Assembly: GCF_000428885.1 (NCBI RefSeq)
Contig: NZ_AUAU01000016.1
Span: forward strand, 45,714-109,713
Direction: 5' to 3'
Length of the DNA: 64,000 bases
Origin: Geothrix fermentans DSM 14018
Lineage (GTDB): Bacteria; Acidobacteriota; Holophagae; Holophagales; Holophagaceae
Positions within the stretch are counted from its first letter, which is position 1; each line of letters begins with the position of its first letter. Of the stretch, positions 1 to 8,432 are shown in pieces. Under the pieces are notes generated by a model, which was given only the letters and a program-made list of their open reading frames with translations, was not told the DNA's origin and did no database searches. The translations under genes were made by a program, and so were the position numbers.

Positions 1-1635
1 CAGCACCAGCACCCGGGCGCAGGTCTCGGCCACGAAGACGCGGTGGGTGGCCAGCACCAGGGTGGACTTGCCGAGGAAGGCGCGCAGGTTCTCGAGGATG
101 CGGCTCTCGGTCTCGGCATCCACCGCCGACAGGGCGTCATCCAGCAGCAGCAAGCGCGGCCGGCGCAGCAGGGCCCGGGCCAGGGCGGTGCGCTGGCGCT
201 CGCCGCCGCTGAGGGCCACGCCGCGCTCGCCCACCACGGTGTCCAGCCCCTGGGGCAGGCGCTGGATGAGGTCGTCCATGGCCACCACCCGCGCGATCTC
301 CCAGAGTTCCTCCTCCGTGGCCTCGGGCCGGCCCATGGCCAGGTTCATGCGCAGGGTGTCCGAGAAGAGGAAGGCCTCCTGGGGCACCCAGCCCAGGCCC
401 GCCCAGTGGCGGCGCAGGGTGGCGTCGGACAGGGGTTTGCCGTCCACGAGCACGCGGCCGGCCTGGGGCGCGCGGAGGCCCGCCAGCACCTGCAGCAGCA
501 GGGTCTTGCCGGACCCGATCCCGCCCACCACTGCCAGGCTGTCGCCGGGGGCGAGGGACAGGTCCAGGGGACCGACGCCGCGGCCGGTCTCGAAGCGGTG
601 GCTCACGCCCTCCAGATCCAGGCCCGCCGGCGCCCCGGGAAGGGTGATGGCCTCGGCCGGCGGAAGGGCCTTCTCGGGGCCGAGGAGGAGCTGGTCCAGC
701 CGCTCCTGCCCGGCCTTGGCCCGCTGGAAGAGGTTGGCCGACCAGCCCAGGCTCATCATGGGCCAGGCCAGGGCCACCAGGAAGCCGGTGAAGGCGGTGA
801 GGTCGCCCAGGTTGAGGGCGCCCTGCACCACGAGGCTGCCGCCGTAGGCCACCAGCACCAGGGCGGACACGCCGCTGATGAAGGCGGACAGGGGGGCGTA
901 GGCGCTGAAGATCACGGATTGCTTCATGCTGAGGGAGGCGTGGCGCCGGCTGAGGGCGCTGAACTGGGCCACCCGGGCCTCCTCCAGCCCGAAGGCCTGC
1001 ACCACCCGCTCGCCGCTGATGGTCTCGTGGCTGTGGGTCGTGAGGGCCGAGAAGGCCAGCTGCAGCTTCTGCTGCACCACATGGCTCCACTTCCCGATGA
1101 CGTAGAAGCCCAGGGCCAGGAAGGTGAAGGGCAGCATGACCGCGACGGTGAGCTTCCAGCTGGTGCTGAACATGAGGCCCAGCGTCACCGGCAGGATGGA
1201 GAGCACCTGGAGGAAGCTCATCAGCCCGGGCCCCGTGGCCATGCGCACCGTGCCCACGTCGTCGCCCAGGCGGGACATGAGGTCGCCCACCCGCTGCCGC
1301 TCGTAGAAGGCGAAGGGCCGGGAGAGCAGGAAGGTGTAGAGGGACTCGCGCTGCTCGCGCTCCACATCGCGGCTGAGGCCGATGAGCGTGTTGCGCATGA
1401 GGTAGCGGCCGATGCCCGCCGCCGCCGTGAAGGCCATCATCCAGGCCAGGAAGACCCGGGAGCCGTGCCAGTCGTGGCGCTCCAGGGCGTGCACCGCCCG
1501 GCCGGACCAGTAGGGCACCACGGAGGCGGCCACGCTGCACAGGATCGTGGCGGCCAGGCCCCAGTAGAGGGTGCGCCGGTGGCGGGCCATGAGCGGCCAC
1601 CACCAGAACAGCTTGGATTCAGAAAGATCCGCCAC
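1..1635 (-). CDS. ABC exporter half-transporter (permease-ATPase), 3' end cut by window
   Basis: One chain holds an exporter-type membrane domain (roughly the first 310 residues, several hydrophobic helices) followed by an ATPase domain with Walker A GGIGSGKT, Q-loop VPQEAF, signature LSGGERQ, Walker B and the H-loop ATHR. The Walker B reads LLLLDDALSAVD, so the usual catalytic Glu is Asp. In known heterodimeric exporters (MdlA/B, BmrC/D, TM287/288 types) this marks the subunit with the degenerate site, so I infer a partner subunit just beyond the left edge. The substrate cannot be read from sequence. The GTG start has GGAGG four bases upstream; an in-frame ATG at 1668 is the alternative. It is divergent from the importer operon at 1746. 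The C-terminus is missing only because the window begins here. Confidence 0.9.
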   Translation of the reverse strand, partial: MADLSESKLFWWWPLMARHRRTLYWGLAATILCSVAASVVPYWSGRAVHALERHDWHGSRVFLAWMMAFTAAAGIGRYLMRNTLIGLSRDVEREQRESLYTFLLSRPFAFYERQRVGDLMSRLGDDVGTVRMATGPGLMSFLQVLSILPVTLGLMFSTSWKLTVAVMLPFTFLALGFYVIGKWSHVVQQKLQLAFSALTTHSHETISGERVVQAFGLEEARVAQFSALSRRHASLSMKQSVIFSAYAPLSAFISGVSALVLVAYGGSLVVQGALNLGDLTAFTGFLVALAWPMMSLGWSANLFQRAKAGQERLDQLLLGPEKALPPAEAITLPGAPAGLDLEGVSHRFETGRGVGPLDLSLAPGDSLAVVGGIGSGKTLLLQVLAGLRAPQAGRVLVDGKPLSDATLRRHWAGLGWVPQEAFLFSDTLRMNLAMGRPEATEEELWEIARVVAMDDLIQRLPQGLDTVVGERGVALSGGERQRTALARALLRRPRLLLLDDALSAVDAETESRILENLRAFLGKSTLVLATHRVFVAETCARVLVL

Positions 1636-1745
1636 GGGGCCTCCGCCATTCAGAGTAGCAACAGGCATCGGCCCGTGGCGCGGGCCCCTTGGCAGGGCCC
1701 CCGGGGCCCGGGCATGCTGGGGGAAACTTCCTCGAGCTCCCAGCC

Positions 1746-3101
1746 ATGCGGAATCGCCTCGCCGCCTTGATCTTCGTCTCGCTCTCGGCCCTGGCCCAGG
1801 CGCAGATGGTGGAGGAGTCCCTGCCCCGGGATCCAGGGCCCCTGGACCTCATCCGCGGCGACAGCTACGAGCAGTGGATCTTCCAGTCCCTGGCCGGCGA
1901 CGCCCTGGTGGGCCTGGGACCTGCGGGCCAGGCCGTGCCGCGCCTGGCCTCCTCGTGGAAGTTCCAGAAGGACGGCGCCCTCCTCTTCACCCTGCGGGGC
2001 GACGTCCGGTTCACGGACGGCAGCCCGGTCACGGCCGAGGACGTGCTGTGGACCTTCGCGGAGATCGGCCGAGATCCCAAGGCCAGCCCCACCAAGCGCG
2101 CCATCCTGGAAGGCGCGAGTTCGGGCCTCCAGGACGGCCGCGTGTGGATCCGCTCGCCCAAGCCCCCGGGCCGGCTCCTGCTGGAGCTGGCCCGCGTGCC
2201 CATCGCCCAGAAGGGCCACCCGGACCGGGGTTCCGGCCCCTTCCTCTACCAGAAGGAGGCGGCGGCCTGGACGTTCACCCGGCGGGAGCACTTCCTGAAG
2301 CCGCGCATCGACGGCCTCCGCTTCCGCCTGCTGCCGGACTCCGGCGCCGTGCTGCAGGCCCTCCAGAAAGGCTGGCTCACCATCGGCGCTCCGCCGCCGC
2401 GCCCCCTGGCGCCGCCCGCCTCCCACCGCGTGCTGGTCCAGCCCATGAACGCCCAGCTGGTGGTGTGGAGCCGCCCGGGCCTGGGGCCCCTCCAGCTCCT
2501 GGAGCGCTGGCGCCAGGATGCCTTCCCGCCCGGCCTTCTGGGCCAAAACGCCCGGCCCAGCCGGGGGCTGTGGCCCGAGAGCCTGGGTTTCGAGCCCCAG
2601 GCCATCGACACCGGATCGGCCCCGCCCCTGCCTCCGGGCCGCCTGAAGCTGCTCTACGCCGCCGGGGAGCCCTTCACGGAAAACCTGCTGCTGGCCCTGC
2701 GGGAGCGGGCCCGAAAGGACGGCTTCGAGCTCCAGCTGGCGCCCCTGGAGCAGGCCCTCCTCGTGGACCGGCTGCGCAGGGGCGACTTCGAGCTGGCCTG
2801 CTCCGTGGTGGTCTTCGAGCCGCACCCCTGGGCCGCGCTGGAGTACCTGGAGCCCAAGGGCCCCATGAACCTCACGGGCTGGCGCGATCCCCAGGCCCCG
2901 GCGCTGACGGCGGGCCTCCGCCAAGCCGGCGATGCGGCCTGGCGGGACCTCCAGGCCCTCTGGGCCCGGCATCCCGCGACCCTGCCCCTCCTCGATTTCC
3001 AGAGCGTGATCTGGGTGGACAAGCGCCTCGGCGTGGAGCCCAGCGTCCTGGGCCTCTACCTCGGCACCCCCGGCGCCGCGGGCTGGCGCTGGAACCGGTG
3101 A
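1746..3101 (+). CDS. Peptide-type ABC transporter substrate-binding protein (SBP family 5)
   Basis: This 451-residue secreted protein begins with a Sec signal peptide (hydrophobic core to residue about 16, then AQAQ). After it come typical family 5 binding-protein features: the early RGDSYEQWIFQSLAGDAL and VPRLASSWKF stretches and FTLRGDVRFTDGSPVTAEDV, the usual region that precedes the ligand cleft. Family members capture oligopeptides, dipeptides or nickel in the periplasm and deliver them to DppBC-like permeases. The start was placed at the ATG that opens the signal peptide rather than an upstream in-frame ATG at 1689. The protein is shorter than the usual 500-540 residues. The next gene overlaps its stop by four bases, and no ATPase gene follows. 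Confidence 0.82.
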   Translation: MRNRLAALIFVSLSALAQAQMVEESLPRDPGPLDLIRGDSYEQWIFQSLAGDALVGLGPAGQAVPRLASSWKFQKDGALLFTLRGDVRFTDGSPVTAEDVLWTFAEIGRDPKASPTKRAILEGASSGLQDGRVWIRSPKPPGRLLLELARVPIAQKGHPDRGSGPFLYQKEAAAWTFTRREHFLKPRIDGLRFRLLPDSGAVLQALQKGWLTIGAPPPRPLAPPASHRVLVQPMNAQLVVWSRPGLGPLQLLERWRQDAFPPGLLGQNARPSRGLWPESLGFEPQAIDTGSAPPLPPGRLKLLYAAGEPFTENLLLALRERARKDGFELQLAPLEQALLVDRLRRGDFELACSVVVFEPHPWAALEYLEPKGPMNLTGWRDPQAPALTAGLRQAGDAAWRDLQALWARHPATLPLLDFQSVIWVDKRLGVEPSVLGLYLGTPGAAGWRWNR

Positions 3102-3745
3102 GGCGGGCCCTCCTCCAGGGCGCTGCCGTCTGGGCCCTGGCCTTCGGCCTGGCCTGGACCCTGCCGGGCGCCCTGTGGCGGCCGGTCCCGCCCCCGCCCT
3201 TCCCCACGCACGCCCTGCTGCCCGCGGGCCTCGCCCTGGGGACCCTGGCCCTCACGGCGCCGCTGCTGGCCTGGCTCGGCGGGCCCACCCTGGCCGAGCG
3301 GCGCCCCCTGGCCCTGCTGGAGGCCCCGCCGGACCTGCTCTGGGCCGGCCTCCTCCTCGCCCTCTGGCCCGCGGCCTGGGGCCCGCCGGGCCAGGGCGGC
3401 TGGGTCGCCGCCTTCCTCCTGGCCGCCCTCCCCGGCGAGGTGCGCTGGCTGGCTTCCGCCCTGCCGGGCGAGTGGCCCTTCCCCGCGGCCTGGGGAGCCC
3501 GCGTGGTTCGGCGGGCCCGGCGCCTGGCCCTGGCCCGCCTCGCCCGCCGCTGGCTTGCGGCGCGGCTGCCGGTCTGGCTCACGGCCTCGCTGGTGCTGGA
3601 GCGGCTCCTGGGCGTGCCGGGCCTGGGCATGGACTGGATGGACCGCGTGGCCGGCCGGGACCGCACGGGCCTCGCGGCCTGGGTGGCGGCCCTGGCCCTG
3701 CTCTGGCTGCTGTCGCACACCATGGACGCGGAGGCCGCCCCGTGA
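3098..3745 (+). CDS. DppB-like ABC transporter permease, short
   Basis: This 215-residue, very hydrophobic protein starts at a GTG that overlaps the preceding stop (GTGA), so it is translationally coupled to the binding protein. Its C-terminal part has the pattern LERLLGVPGLGMDWMDRVAGRD, which corresponds to the E..-PGLG-..-RD stretch typical of the inner-membrane permease DppB/OppB. Canonical DppB proteins exceed 300 residues; this one lacks much of the usual first half and has an unusually high Leu/Ala/Trp/Pro content. It is either a divergent subunit or a decaying one. It would form the membrane channel with the next gene product. Confidence 0.68.
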   Translation: MRRALLQGAAVWALAFGLAWTLPGALWRPVPPPPFPTHALLPAGLALGTLALTAPLLAWLGGPTLAERRPLALLEAPPDLLWAGLLLALWPAAWGPPGQGGWVAAFLLAALPGEVRWLASALPGEWPFPAAWGARVVRRARRLALARLARRWLAARLPVWLTASLVLERLLGVPGLGMDWMDRVAGRDRTGLAAWVAALALLWLLSHTMDAEAAP

Positions 3746-4449
3746 AATGGCGCCTCGTCTTCCTGCTGGCCCTGGCCCTGCCGGAACAGCCCCTGGACCC
3801 CTTCCGCGGAGGGCTCCCGGCCTCCCTGGGGCACCCCCTGGGCATGGACGAGCTCGGGCGAGATGCCCTCCTGCGCCTGCTGCTGGCCGGGGGCCGCAGC
3901 GTGGGCTTCGCCAGCGCCTGCGCCCTGCTGGCCATGAGTCTCGCGCTCCTGCTGGCCTGGCGGGGCCGGCGCTGGCAGGGCGGCCTCTCGGCCCTGCGGA
4001 GCCTGCCTCCGGTGCTCTTCCTCCTGCCCCTGGCCGCCGCGGCCGGAGGTCTCGGCCTCCTCAGCCTCTTCCTCCTGCTGGGCCTGCTGCTGGCCCCCCA
4101 TCTCGAGCCGCCCCTGCGCTCCAGGCTGGAGGCCTTCTTCCAGTCCCCGGCCTGGGCCGCGGAGCGGGCCCTGGGCGCCCCCTCGCGCTCGACGCTCCGC
4201 CGCTGGTCCCCCTGGGCCCTGGATCAGGCCGCGGCCCTCTTCCCCAGCGCCTGGCTGGGCGCCCTCTGGGGCGAGGCCACCCTGTCCGCCCTGGGCCTGG
4301 GTCCCGGACCCGATCACGACAGCCTGGGCCGGCTGCTGCTGGAGCAGCTGCCCCGCCTGGGCACCGATCCCACCCCGCTGGGCTGGGCCGCCCTGGCGCT
4401 GGTGCTGGGCCTGGCGTGGGTGTCCACGCCGGGGCAGAAGCGCGGCTGA
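3742..4449 (+). CDS. DppC-like ABC transporter permease, short
   Basis: A 235-residue membrane protein starting at a GTG that overlaps the previous stop by four bases. Near residue 30 it has HPLGMDELGRDALLRLLLAG, matching the HPLGTDxLGRDxxSRxxxG signature at the start of DppC/OppC periplasmic loops. This makes it the second permease of the same importer. It is shorter than the usual 280-300 residues. No cognate DppD/DppF ATPases follow; the next gene is convergent. The transporter therefore either borrows ATPases encoded elsewhere or is incomplete. Product assignment rests on this motif and gene order. Confidence 0.7.
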   Translation: MKWRLVFLLALALPEQPLDPFRGGLPASLGHPLGMDELGRDALLRLLLAGGRSVGFASACALLAMSLALLLAWRGRRWQGGLSALRSLPPVLFLLPLAAAAGGLGLLSLFLLLGLLLAPHLEPPLRSRLEAFFQSPAWAAERALGAPSRSTLRRWSPWALDQAAALFPSAWLGALWGEATLSALGLGPGPDHDSLGRLLLEQLPRLGTDPTPLGWAALALVLGLAWVSTPGQKRG

Positions 4450-4536
4450 GGCCCGCCAATTGAAGCGGGGAATGAATTCAGGCGGAGATGAATGGAGATG
4501 GCCGGGATGGGCTCGGCGGCGCCGTGGTGAGCGCTC

Positions 4537-5787
4537 CTAGAGCTTGGCCTGCATGATGTCCAGGATCTCCCCGTCGGCGCAGGCCATGCCCTGCTGGGCC
4601 AGGCGGCCCAGGTGGGCCAGGGAGGCCTCGCCGCTGGCGCCCACGATGCCGTCGGTCTCAGGGATGCCGAAGCCCGACAGCGCAAGCTCCGCCGAGCGGA
4701 AGGCGGCTTCGACGCCCGTCATGGCCTTCATGGCGCAGCCGATCTTGGCGCCGTCACAGATGAGCCCGGCCAGGTTGCCCACCATGTTGTGGATGGCCAG
4801 CTCCATCTGGGGGATTCCGCCGCCGCCCAGGTGGACGAGGCCCACGGCGATGCCGATGCCCGCGGCGTTGGAAGCGCCGCACACGGCGGACAGTGTGCCC
4901 AGGCGGTGCGTGGTGGCCGTGGTCAGCAGGCAGGCCAGGGCCAGGGCCTCCTCGATGCGGGGCTCCGGGTGCCCCTTGTGGCGCGCCCAGAGCCCCAGGG
5001 CCACAGACACGGTGATGCCCTTGTTGCCCGACCCCGCCAGGGACATGACCGTGAGCGGCTCGCCGGACATGCGGCCCAGCACGCCGGAGCTCACCAGCCG
5101 CGGGATGCGCAGCCAGGGCTCCCCATCCGGACCCGGCACGAAGCCCGCCGGCAGGTGCCTGATGCTGTGCTCGGCCATGGCCAGGTTCAGGGCCAGGCCC
5201 TCGCGCAGGCGCGCCCGGTCGGCCTCGCCGATCGTCCCCGCCAGGGCCACCAGCTCCGCCAGGGGCATGGTGCCGACCTGCGCGCGGATGCGATCGCCCG
5301 CGTCAGGCCCCGCCTGAGCCGCGGCCACGGGCACCGCGATCCCGTCCGCCTCCAGCCGCGCCACGCGGGTGTGCTCCTGCTCCAGCACGGCCCGGCCCAC
5401 ACCGCCCTCGCAGGCCACGGTGCAGTCGATGTAGAGGTCCGATCGGGAGGCATCCACCTCCACGTGGAGGGCGCCGCGCTCCAGCAACCGCTCGGCCGCC
5501 GCCAGAGCCTCCGGAGTCACCGACTCGAAGATCTGCAGGGCCGGCGTGGGATCGGGCAGGACCGCTCCCAGGGCCAGGGCCAGGAGCACCCCCGTGCGAC
5601 CCCCACTGTTGGGAATGCCCACAGCGTGGCAGTTCTTGTAGGTGCGGACGTCGAGCACCAGCCGGGCCATGCGCGGCTCGCCCCGCCCCTGGCGGGCGGC
5701 CAGGCAGGCGGCATAGGCCACCGCCGCAGGCTCCGTGCAGCCCAGGGCCGGCTTCCATTCGGCGGACAGGTACTCGGTCAGGTCCAT
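4537..5787 (-). CDS. L-cysteine desulfidase / UPF0597 family protein (CyuA-like)
   Basis: A 416-residue protein of the UPF0597 (YhaM/CyuA, serine dehydratase alpha-like) family. The N-terminal PALGCTEPAAVAYA is the conserved family motif carrying a Cys proposed to bind the Fe-S cluster. Further conserved parts are TYKNCHAVGIPNSG, the glycine-rich LAGSGNKGITVSVAL near residue 265, and the later GASNAAGIGIAVGL and GNLAGLICDGAKIGCAMK. Characterised members split L-cysteine to pyruvate, sulfide and ammonia. The ATG used has GAGG six bases upstream; an ATG at 5793 and a GTG at 5838 are also in frame. It stands alone, convergent with the importer and divergent from the peroxiredoxin gene. Confidence 0.85.
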   Translation of the reverse strand: MDLTEYLSAEWKPALGCTEPAAVAYAACLAARQGRGEPRMARLVLDVRTYKNCHAVGIPNSGGRTGVLLALALGAVLPDPTPALQIFESVTPEALAAAERLLERGALHVEVDASRSDLYIDCTVACEGGVGRAVLEQEHTRVARLEADGIAVPVAAAQAGPDAGDRIRAQVGTMPLAELVALAGTIGEADRARLREGLALNLAMAEHSIRHLPAGFVPGPDGEPWLRIPRLVSSGVLGRMSGEPLTVMSLAGSGNKGITVSVALGLWARHKGHPEPRIEEALALACLLTTATTHRLGTLSAVCGASNAAGIGIAVGLVHLGGGGIPQMELAIHNMVGNLAGLICDGAKIGCAMKAMTGVEAAFRSAELALSGFGIPETDGIVGASGEASLAHLGRLAQQGMACADGEILDIMQAKL

Positions 5788-5862
5788 GGTCATCCTCGCG
5801 GCCCCATTCTGGCCTCGGCCTAGCTTCTCCCGGATCACATGGGGTGCGCTACCCTACGGCCC

Positions 5863-6333
5863 ATGTCGAACCTCCTCGGATCCCCCCTTCCCGCCTTCTC
5901 CCTCCAGGACGACCAGGGCGCCACGGTCACGAACGCCGACCTCAAGGGCCGCTGGACCGTGCTCTACGCCTATCCCAAGGACAGCACCCCCGGCTGCACC
6001 ACCGAGGCCTGCGACTTCCGCGACAGCTGGAGCCGCGTGCAGACCCTGGGCGCCCAGGTCTACGGCCTCAGCCGCGACAGCCTGAAAAGCCACCAGAACT
6101 TCATCGCCAAGCAGAGCCTGCCCTTCCGCCTGCTCTCCGACCCCGACTGCGCCCTCCTCAAGCCCCTGGGCGCCTTCGGGAAGAAGGTGATGTACGGCAA
6201 GGAGGTGGAAGGCATCATCCGCTCCACCTTCCTCGTGGACCCCAAGGGCCTCATCCGCCACGCTTGGCCCAAGGTCAGCGTGAAGGGGCACGTGCAGGAG
6301 GTGCTGGACGTCCTGGCCAAGCTGAAAAGCTGA
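5863..6333 (+). CDS. bcp: Thiol peroxidase / bacterioferritin-comigratory-type peroxiredoxin
   Basis: A 156-residue cytoplasmic peroxiredoxin of the PrxQ/BCP group. The active site reads YPKDSTPGCTTEACDFRD, with the peroxidatic Cys in PGCT followed five residues later by the second Cys typical of the atypical 2-Cys form. A downstream catalytic Arg is plausible in IIRSTFLVD. It reduces hydrogen peroxide and organic peroxides using thioredoxin. The start at 5863 removes an eight-residue upstream extension that has no support. The stop codon is directly followed by a copy of the GACAGGATTAACAGGA repeat, which opens the inverted repeat ahead of fabI. Confidence 0.92.
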   Translation: MSNLLGSPLPAFSLQDDQGATVTNADLKGRWTVLYAYPKDSTPGCTTEACDFRDSWSRVQTLGAQVYGLSRDSLKSHQNFIAKQSLPFRLLSDPDCALLKPLGAFGKKVMYGKEVEGIIRSTFLVDPKGLIRHAWPKVSVKGHVQEVLDVLAKLKS

Positions 6334-6660
6334 GACAGGATTAACAGGACCTGCTTATCGGCCAAGCTCAGCCCCATGTTCGCAAGATGAAAGGCTGGAG
6401 CCGGAGATGACGGAGAAACGGCCTCGGATCCACAGATTTGCACAGATTGAAAACGGGGCTGCGGCTGATTTGGGGGTGCAGCTTCGCGAGCGTGGGCTCC
6501 ATGGGGGGCGCCTTCGGCGGGCCCACGCATGGTGGGTCGAGCCCCCTCCGCGCTCTCCGTGCGCCCGAAGGGCGGTCTCTGCGCCCTCTGCGTTCCGCTT
6601 TTCTGGCTGAGGCTCGCCGATAATCAGGTAACAGGATTAGATGCTGGATCAACAGAATTA
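6334..6660. repeat. Mosaic inverted repeat, copy A (near-identical partner at 8433-8801)
   Basis: About 330 bp that recur in inverted orientation at 8433-8801 with only scattered mismatches, apart from one indel of about 43 bp. The repeat is itself a mosaic of short imperfect repeats: GACAGGATTAACAGGAC at its outer end, then GATGACGGAGAAACGG, CACAGATTTGCACAGATTG, CTCTGCGCCCTCTGCG, and TAATCAGGTAACAGGATT at the inner end. No convincing coding frame lies in it. The two copies enclose fabI and the toxin-antitoxin genes. Confidence 0.9.
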
Positions 6661-6680
6661 AAGATTAAAGCAGTTGGCCT

Positions 6681-6721
6681 TAATCCTGTTAATCCATCTT
6701 TTCAATCCTGTTAATCCTGTC
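6681..6721. repeat. GACAGGATTAACAGGATT-type terminal repeat
   Basis: On the minus strand this 41-base block reads GACAGGATTAACAGGATT, then GAAAAGATGG, then ATTAACAGGATTA. It closely matches the terminal repeats of the GxxExxY cassette at 16367 and 16809. With the copy at 6334-6350 it brackets the 6334-6721 interval, which contains no gene. Confidence 0.8.
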
Positions 6722-6744
6722 CCCGTCTTTCGGACAGCCGGCGC

Positions 6745-7524
6745 TCACCCCGCCATGATGCTGAAGCCGCCGTCCACGTAGAGCACTTGGCCGGTGATGC
6801 CGCGGCCCATGTCGCTGACGAGGAACACGCCGGCATCGCCCACTTCCAGCTGGTCCGTGTCCCGCTGCAGGGGGGTGTGGGAGCGGTGGGCCTTCAGCTT
6901 GGAGCCGATGCCGGGAATGGCCGAGGAGGCCAGGGTCTTGATGGGGCCCGCGGAGATGGCGTTCACGCGGATGCCCTGGGGGCCCAGGTCGGCGGCCAGG
7001 TAGCGCACACTGGACTCCAGGGCGGCCTTGGCCACGCCCATCACGTTGTAGCCGGGCACCACGCGCTCGCCCCCCAGATAGGTGAGGGTCACGACGGCGC
7101 CGCCTTCGGTCATGAGAGGCTGGGCCGCATTGCAGACGGCCGCCAGGGAGTAGGCGCTGATATCGTGGGCCACACGGAAATCCTCCCGGCTGGTCTCCAC
7201 GAAGCGGCCCTCCAGGGCCTGCCGGGGCGCATAGGCCACGGCGTGCACCACGAAGTCCAGCTTGCCCCACTTCTTGCGGATCTCGTCGAAGGCCATGACG
7301 ATCTGGCTGTCGCTGCCCACGTCCATGGGCAGCAGCAGGGGGTTCTTGAGGTCCGCCGCCAGCTCGCGGACGTTCTCGCCCAGGCGCTCGTTCTGGTAGG
7401 TCAGGCAGAGCTGGGCGCCGGCCTCGGCCACCTTCTGGGTGACGCCCCAGGCGATGGACCGCTTGTTCGCCACGCCGATGACCAGGCCCCGTTTCCCTTC
7501 CAGCAATCCACCCTTGGCGCTCAT
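6745..7524 (-). CDS. fabI: Enoyl-[acyl-carrier-protein] reductase [NADH] FabI
   Basis: A 259-residue short-chain dehydrogenase-fold enzyme that carries out the last reduction of each fatty-acid elongation cycle. The N-terminus has the FabI-type dinucleotide-binding stretch GLVIGVANKRSIAWG. The active site is seen as TYLGGERVVPGYNVMGVAKA, holding the two Tyr residues and the Lys of the Y-x6-K motif. SAGPIKTLAS and the C-terminal GQVLYVDGGFSIMAG are also family hallmarks. The ATG used has GGAGGAG seven bases upstream, so the upstream in-frame start at 7554 is unlikely. The gene lies between the inverted mosaic repeats, so recombination between them could flip it. Confidence 0.97.
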   Translation of the reverse strand: MSAKGGLLEGKRGLVIGVANKRSIAWGVTQKVAEAGAQLCLTYQNERLGENVRELAADLKNPLLLPMDVGSDSQIVMAFDEIRKKWGKLDFVVHAVAYAPRQALEGRFVETSREDFRVAHDISAYSLAAVCNAAQPLMTEGGAVVTLTYLGGERVVPGYNVMGVAKAALESSVRYLAADLGPQGIRVNAISAGPIKTLASSAIPGIGSKLKAHRSHTPLQRDTDQLEVGDAGVFLVSDMGRGITGQVLYVDGGFSIMAG

Positions 7525-7684
7525 GCGATCTCCTCCAGAGTCGTGTGCAGACAATCACTTAGCATAGCCGAACCCGCGCCGCCACGCTATACCCGGAGTC
7601 AGGATGGAGGCTGCCGCGATCAGGGATGACCGGGCTCTTGACGAAGTGATACAAAAGGATCACTCTCCCATCATGGAGAGGCCG

Positions 7685-7945
7685 ATGATGAAGCTGGTGC
7701 CGGTCACCGAAGTCAAGCGTCGCGCCACCGAGGTCATCGCGAGTCTCAGAAAGTCCCGTTCAGCTGTGATGGTGACTGAGCATGGCCGCGAAGCCGCCGT
7801 CATGGTGGATGTGGACACCTGGAACAGCCTCCAGCGGCGTCTTGAAATCCTGGACCTGGTGGCCAAGGGCGTCGCGGACCTTCGGGCCGGCCGGGTGACC
7901 TCCCAGGAGGACGCCAAGCTCCGCCTGGCTCGGTTTGCCAAGTGA
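7685..7945 (+). CDS. Type II antitoxin, Phd/YefM family
   Basis: A small (86-residue) DNA-binding antitoxin. The N-terminal half, VPVTEVKRRATEVIASLRKS followed by AVMVTEHGREAAVMVDVDTW, is the Phd/YefM fold that dimerises and binds the operator. The C-terminal tail would wrap and neutralise the toxin. GAGAGG lies just upstream of the ATG at 7685 (another ATG follows at 7688). The last codons overlap the toxin start by four bases (GTGA), the usual coupling in such pairs. The pair probably represses its own promoter in the 7525-7684 interval, which it shares divergently with fabI. Confidence 0.9.
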   Translation: MMKLVPVTEVKRRATEVIASLRKSRSAVMVTEHGREAAVMVDVDTWNSLQRRLEILDLVAKGVADLRAGRVTSQEDAKLRLARFAK

Positions 7946-8235
7946 AGGTCCAGTGGGCCGATCGGGCCCTCCAGGATCTGGAGGATGTCCTCGACTACAT
8001 CCACTGGGACAACCCCGTCGCAGCCAGGAGCATCCATCGCAGGGTGTTCGAGAAAACGGAGAAGCTCAGGGATTTTCCAGACCTGGGGCCCATCTCGACA
8101 GAGGCCGGCGAACCCTTCCGGGAGATCCTCGTGAAACCCCAGCGGATCCTCTACCTGCATGAGGATGGGACCGTGACCATGGTCGCGGTCTTCCGGGAGG
8201 AAGCCGATCTGCGGGCCATTCGCGAAGCGGATTGA
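7942..8235 (+). CDS. Type II toxin, RelE/ParE family
   Basis: A 97-residue ParE/RelE-fold protein starting at a GTG overlapping the antitoxin stop. Family features are ADRALQDLEDVLDYI in the first helix pair, FPDLGP in the middle, FREILVKPQRILYLHEDG and the final strand VTMVAVFREEADL. ParE members poison DNA gyrase and RelE members cleave mRNA on the ribosome; sequence alone does not decide which. Only 60-bp-scale spacing separates it from a repeat-rich intergenic stretch. Its position beside fabI and inside the inverted repeats suggests it could stabilise this segment. Confidence 0.9.
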   Translation: MKVQWADRALQDLEDVLDYIHWDNPVAARSIHRRVFEKTEKLRDFPDLGPISTEAGEPFREILVKPQRILYLHEDGTVTMVAVFREEADLRAIREAD

Positions 8236-8261
8236 GGCCACCCAGCCCAAAGGCATCATCG

Positions 8262-8415
8262 GCCGCTGATTTCAGTGATTGCGGTGATTGGGCCTCGGGT
8301 GCTTCCCGCCCGGGCCGGCCGAAGGCCGCTTCCGACCGCGCCGGAAGACAGGGAGCCCAGGCAGCGCTGGGACGGGACCATCGTTTTATCCCTGCAATCA
8401 CGAAAATCGGCGGCG
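8262..8415. repeat. Small unit bounded by GATTTCAGTGATTGCGGTGATT-like ends
   Basis: The left end reads GCTGATTTCAGTGATTGCGG and the right end CAATCACGAAAATCGGCGG, which are imperfect inverted copies. The 154 bp between contain GC-rich hairpins (for example around GGGCCGGCCGAAGGCC) and no gene. The layout matches the other short-repeat units in the window but the repeat word differs. Confidence 0.5.
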
Positions 8416-8432
8416 GAAAAAGTTCTTCCCCC

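Noticed and set aside
43..1770. Long open frame on the plus strand opposite the ABC exporter
   Set aside because: The minus-strand frame holds all ABC motifs; the plus-strand frame is a GC-driven antisense shadow rich in Gly/His/Gln.
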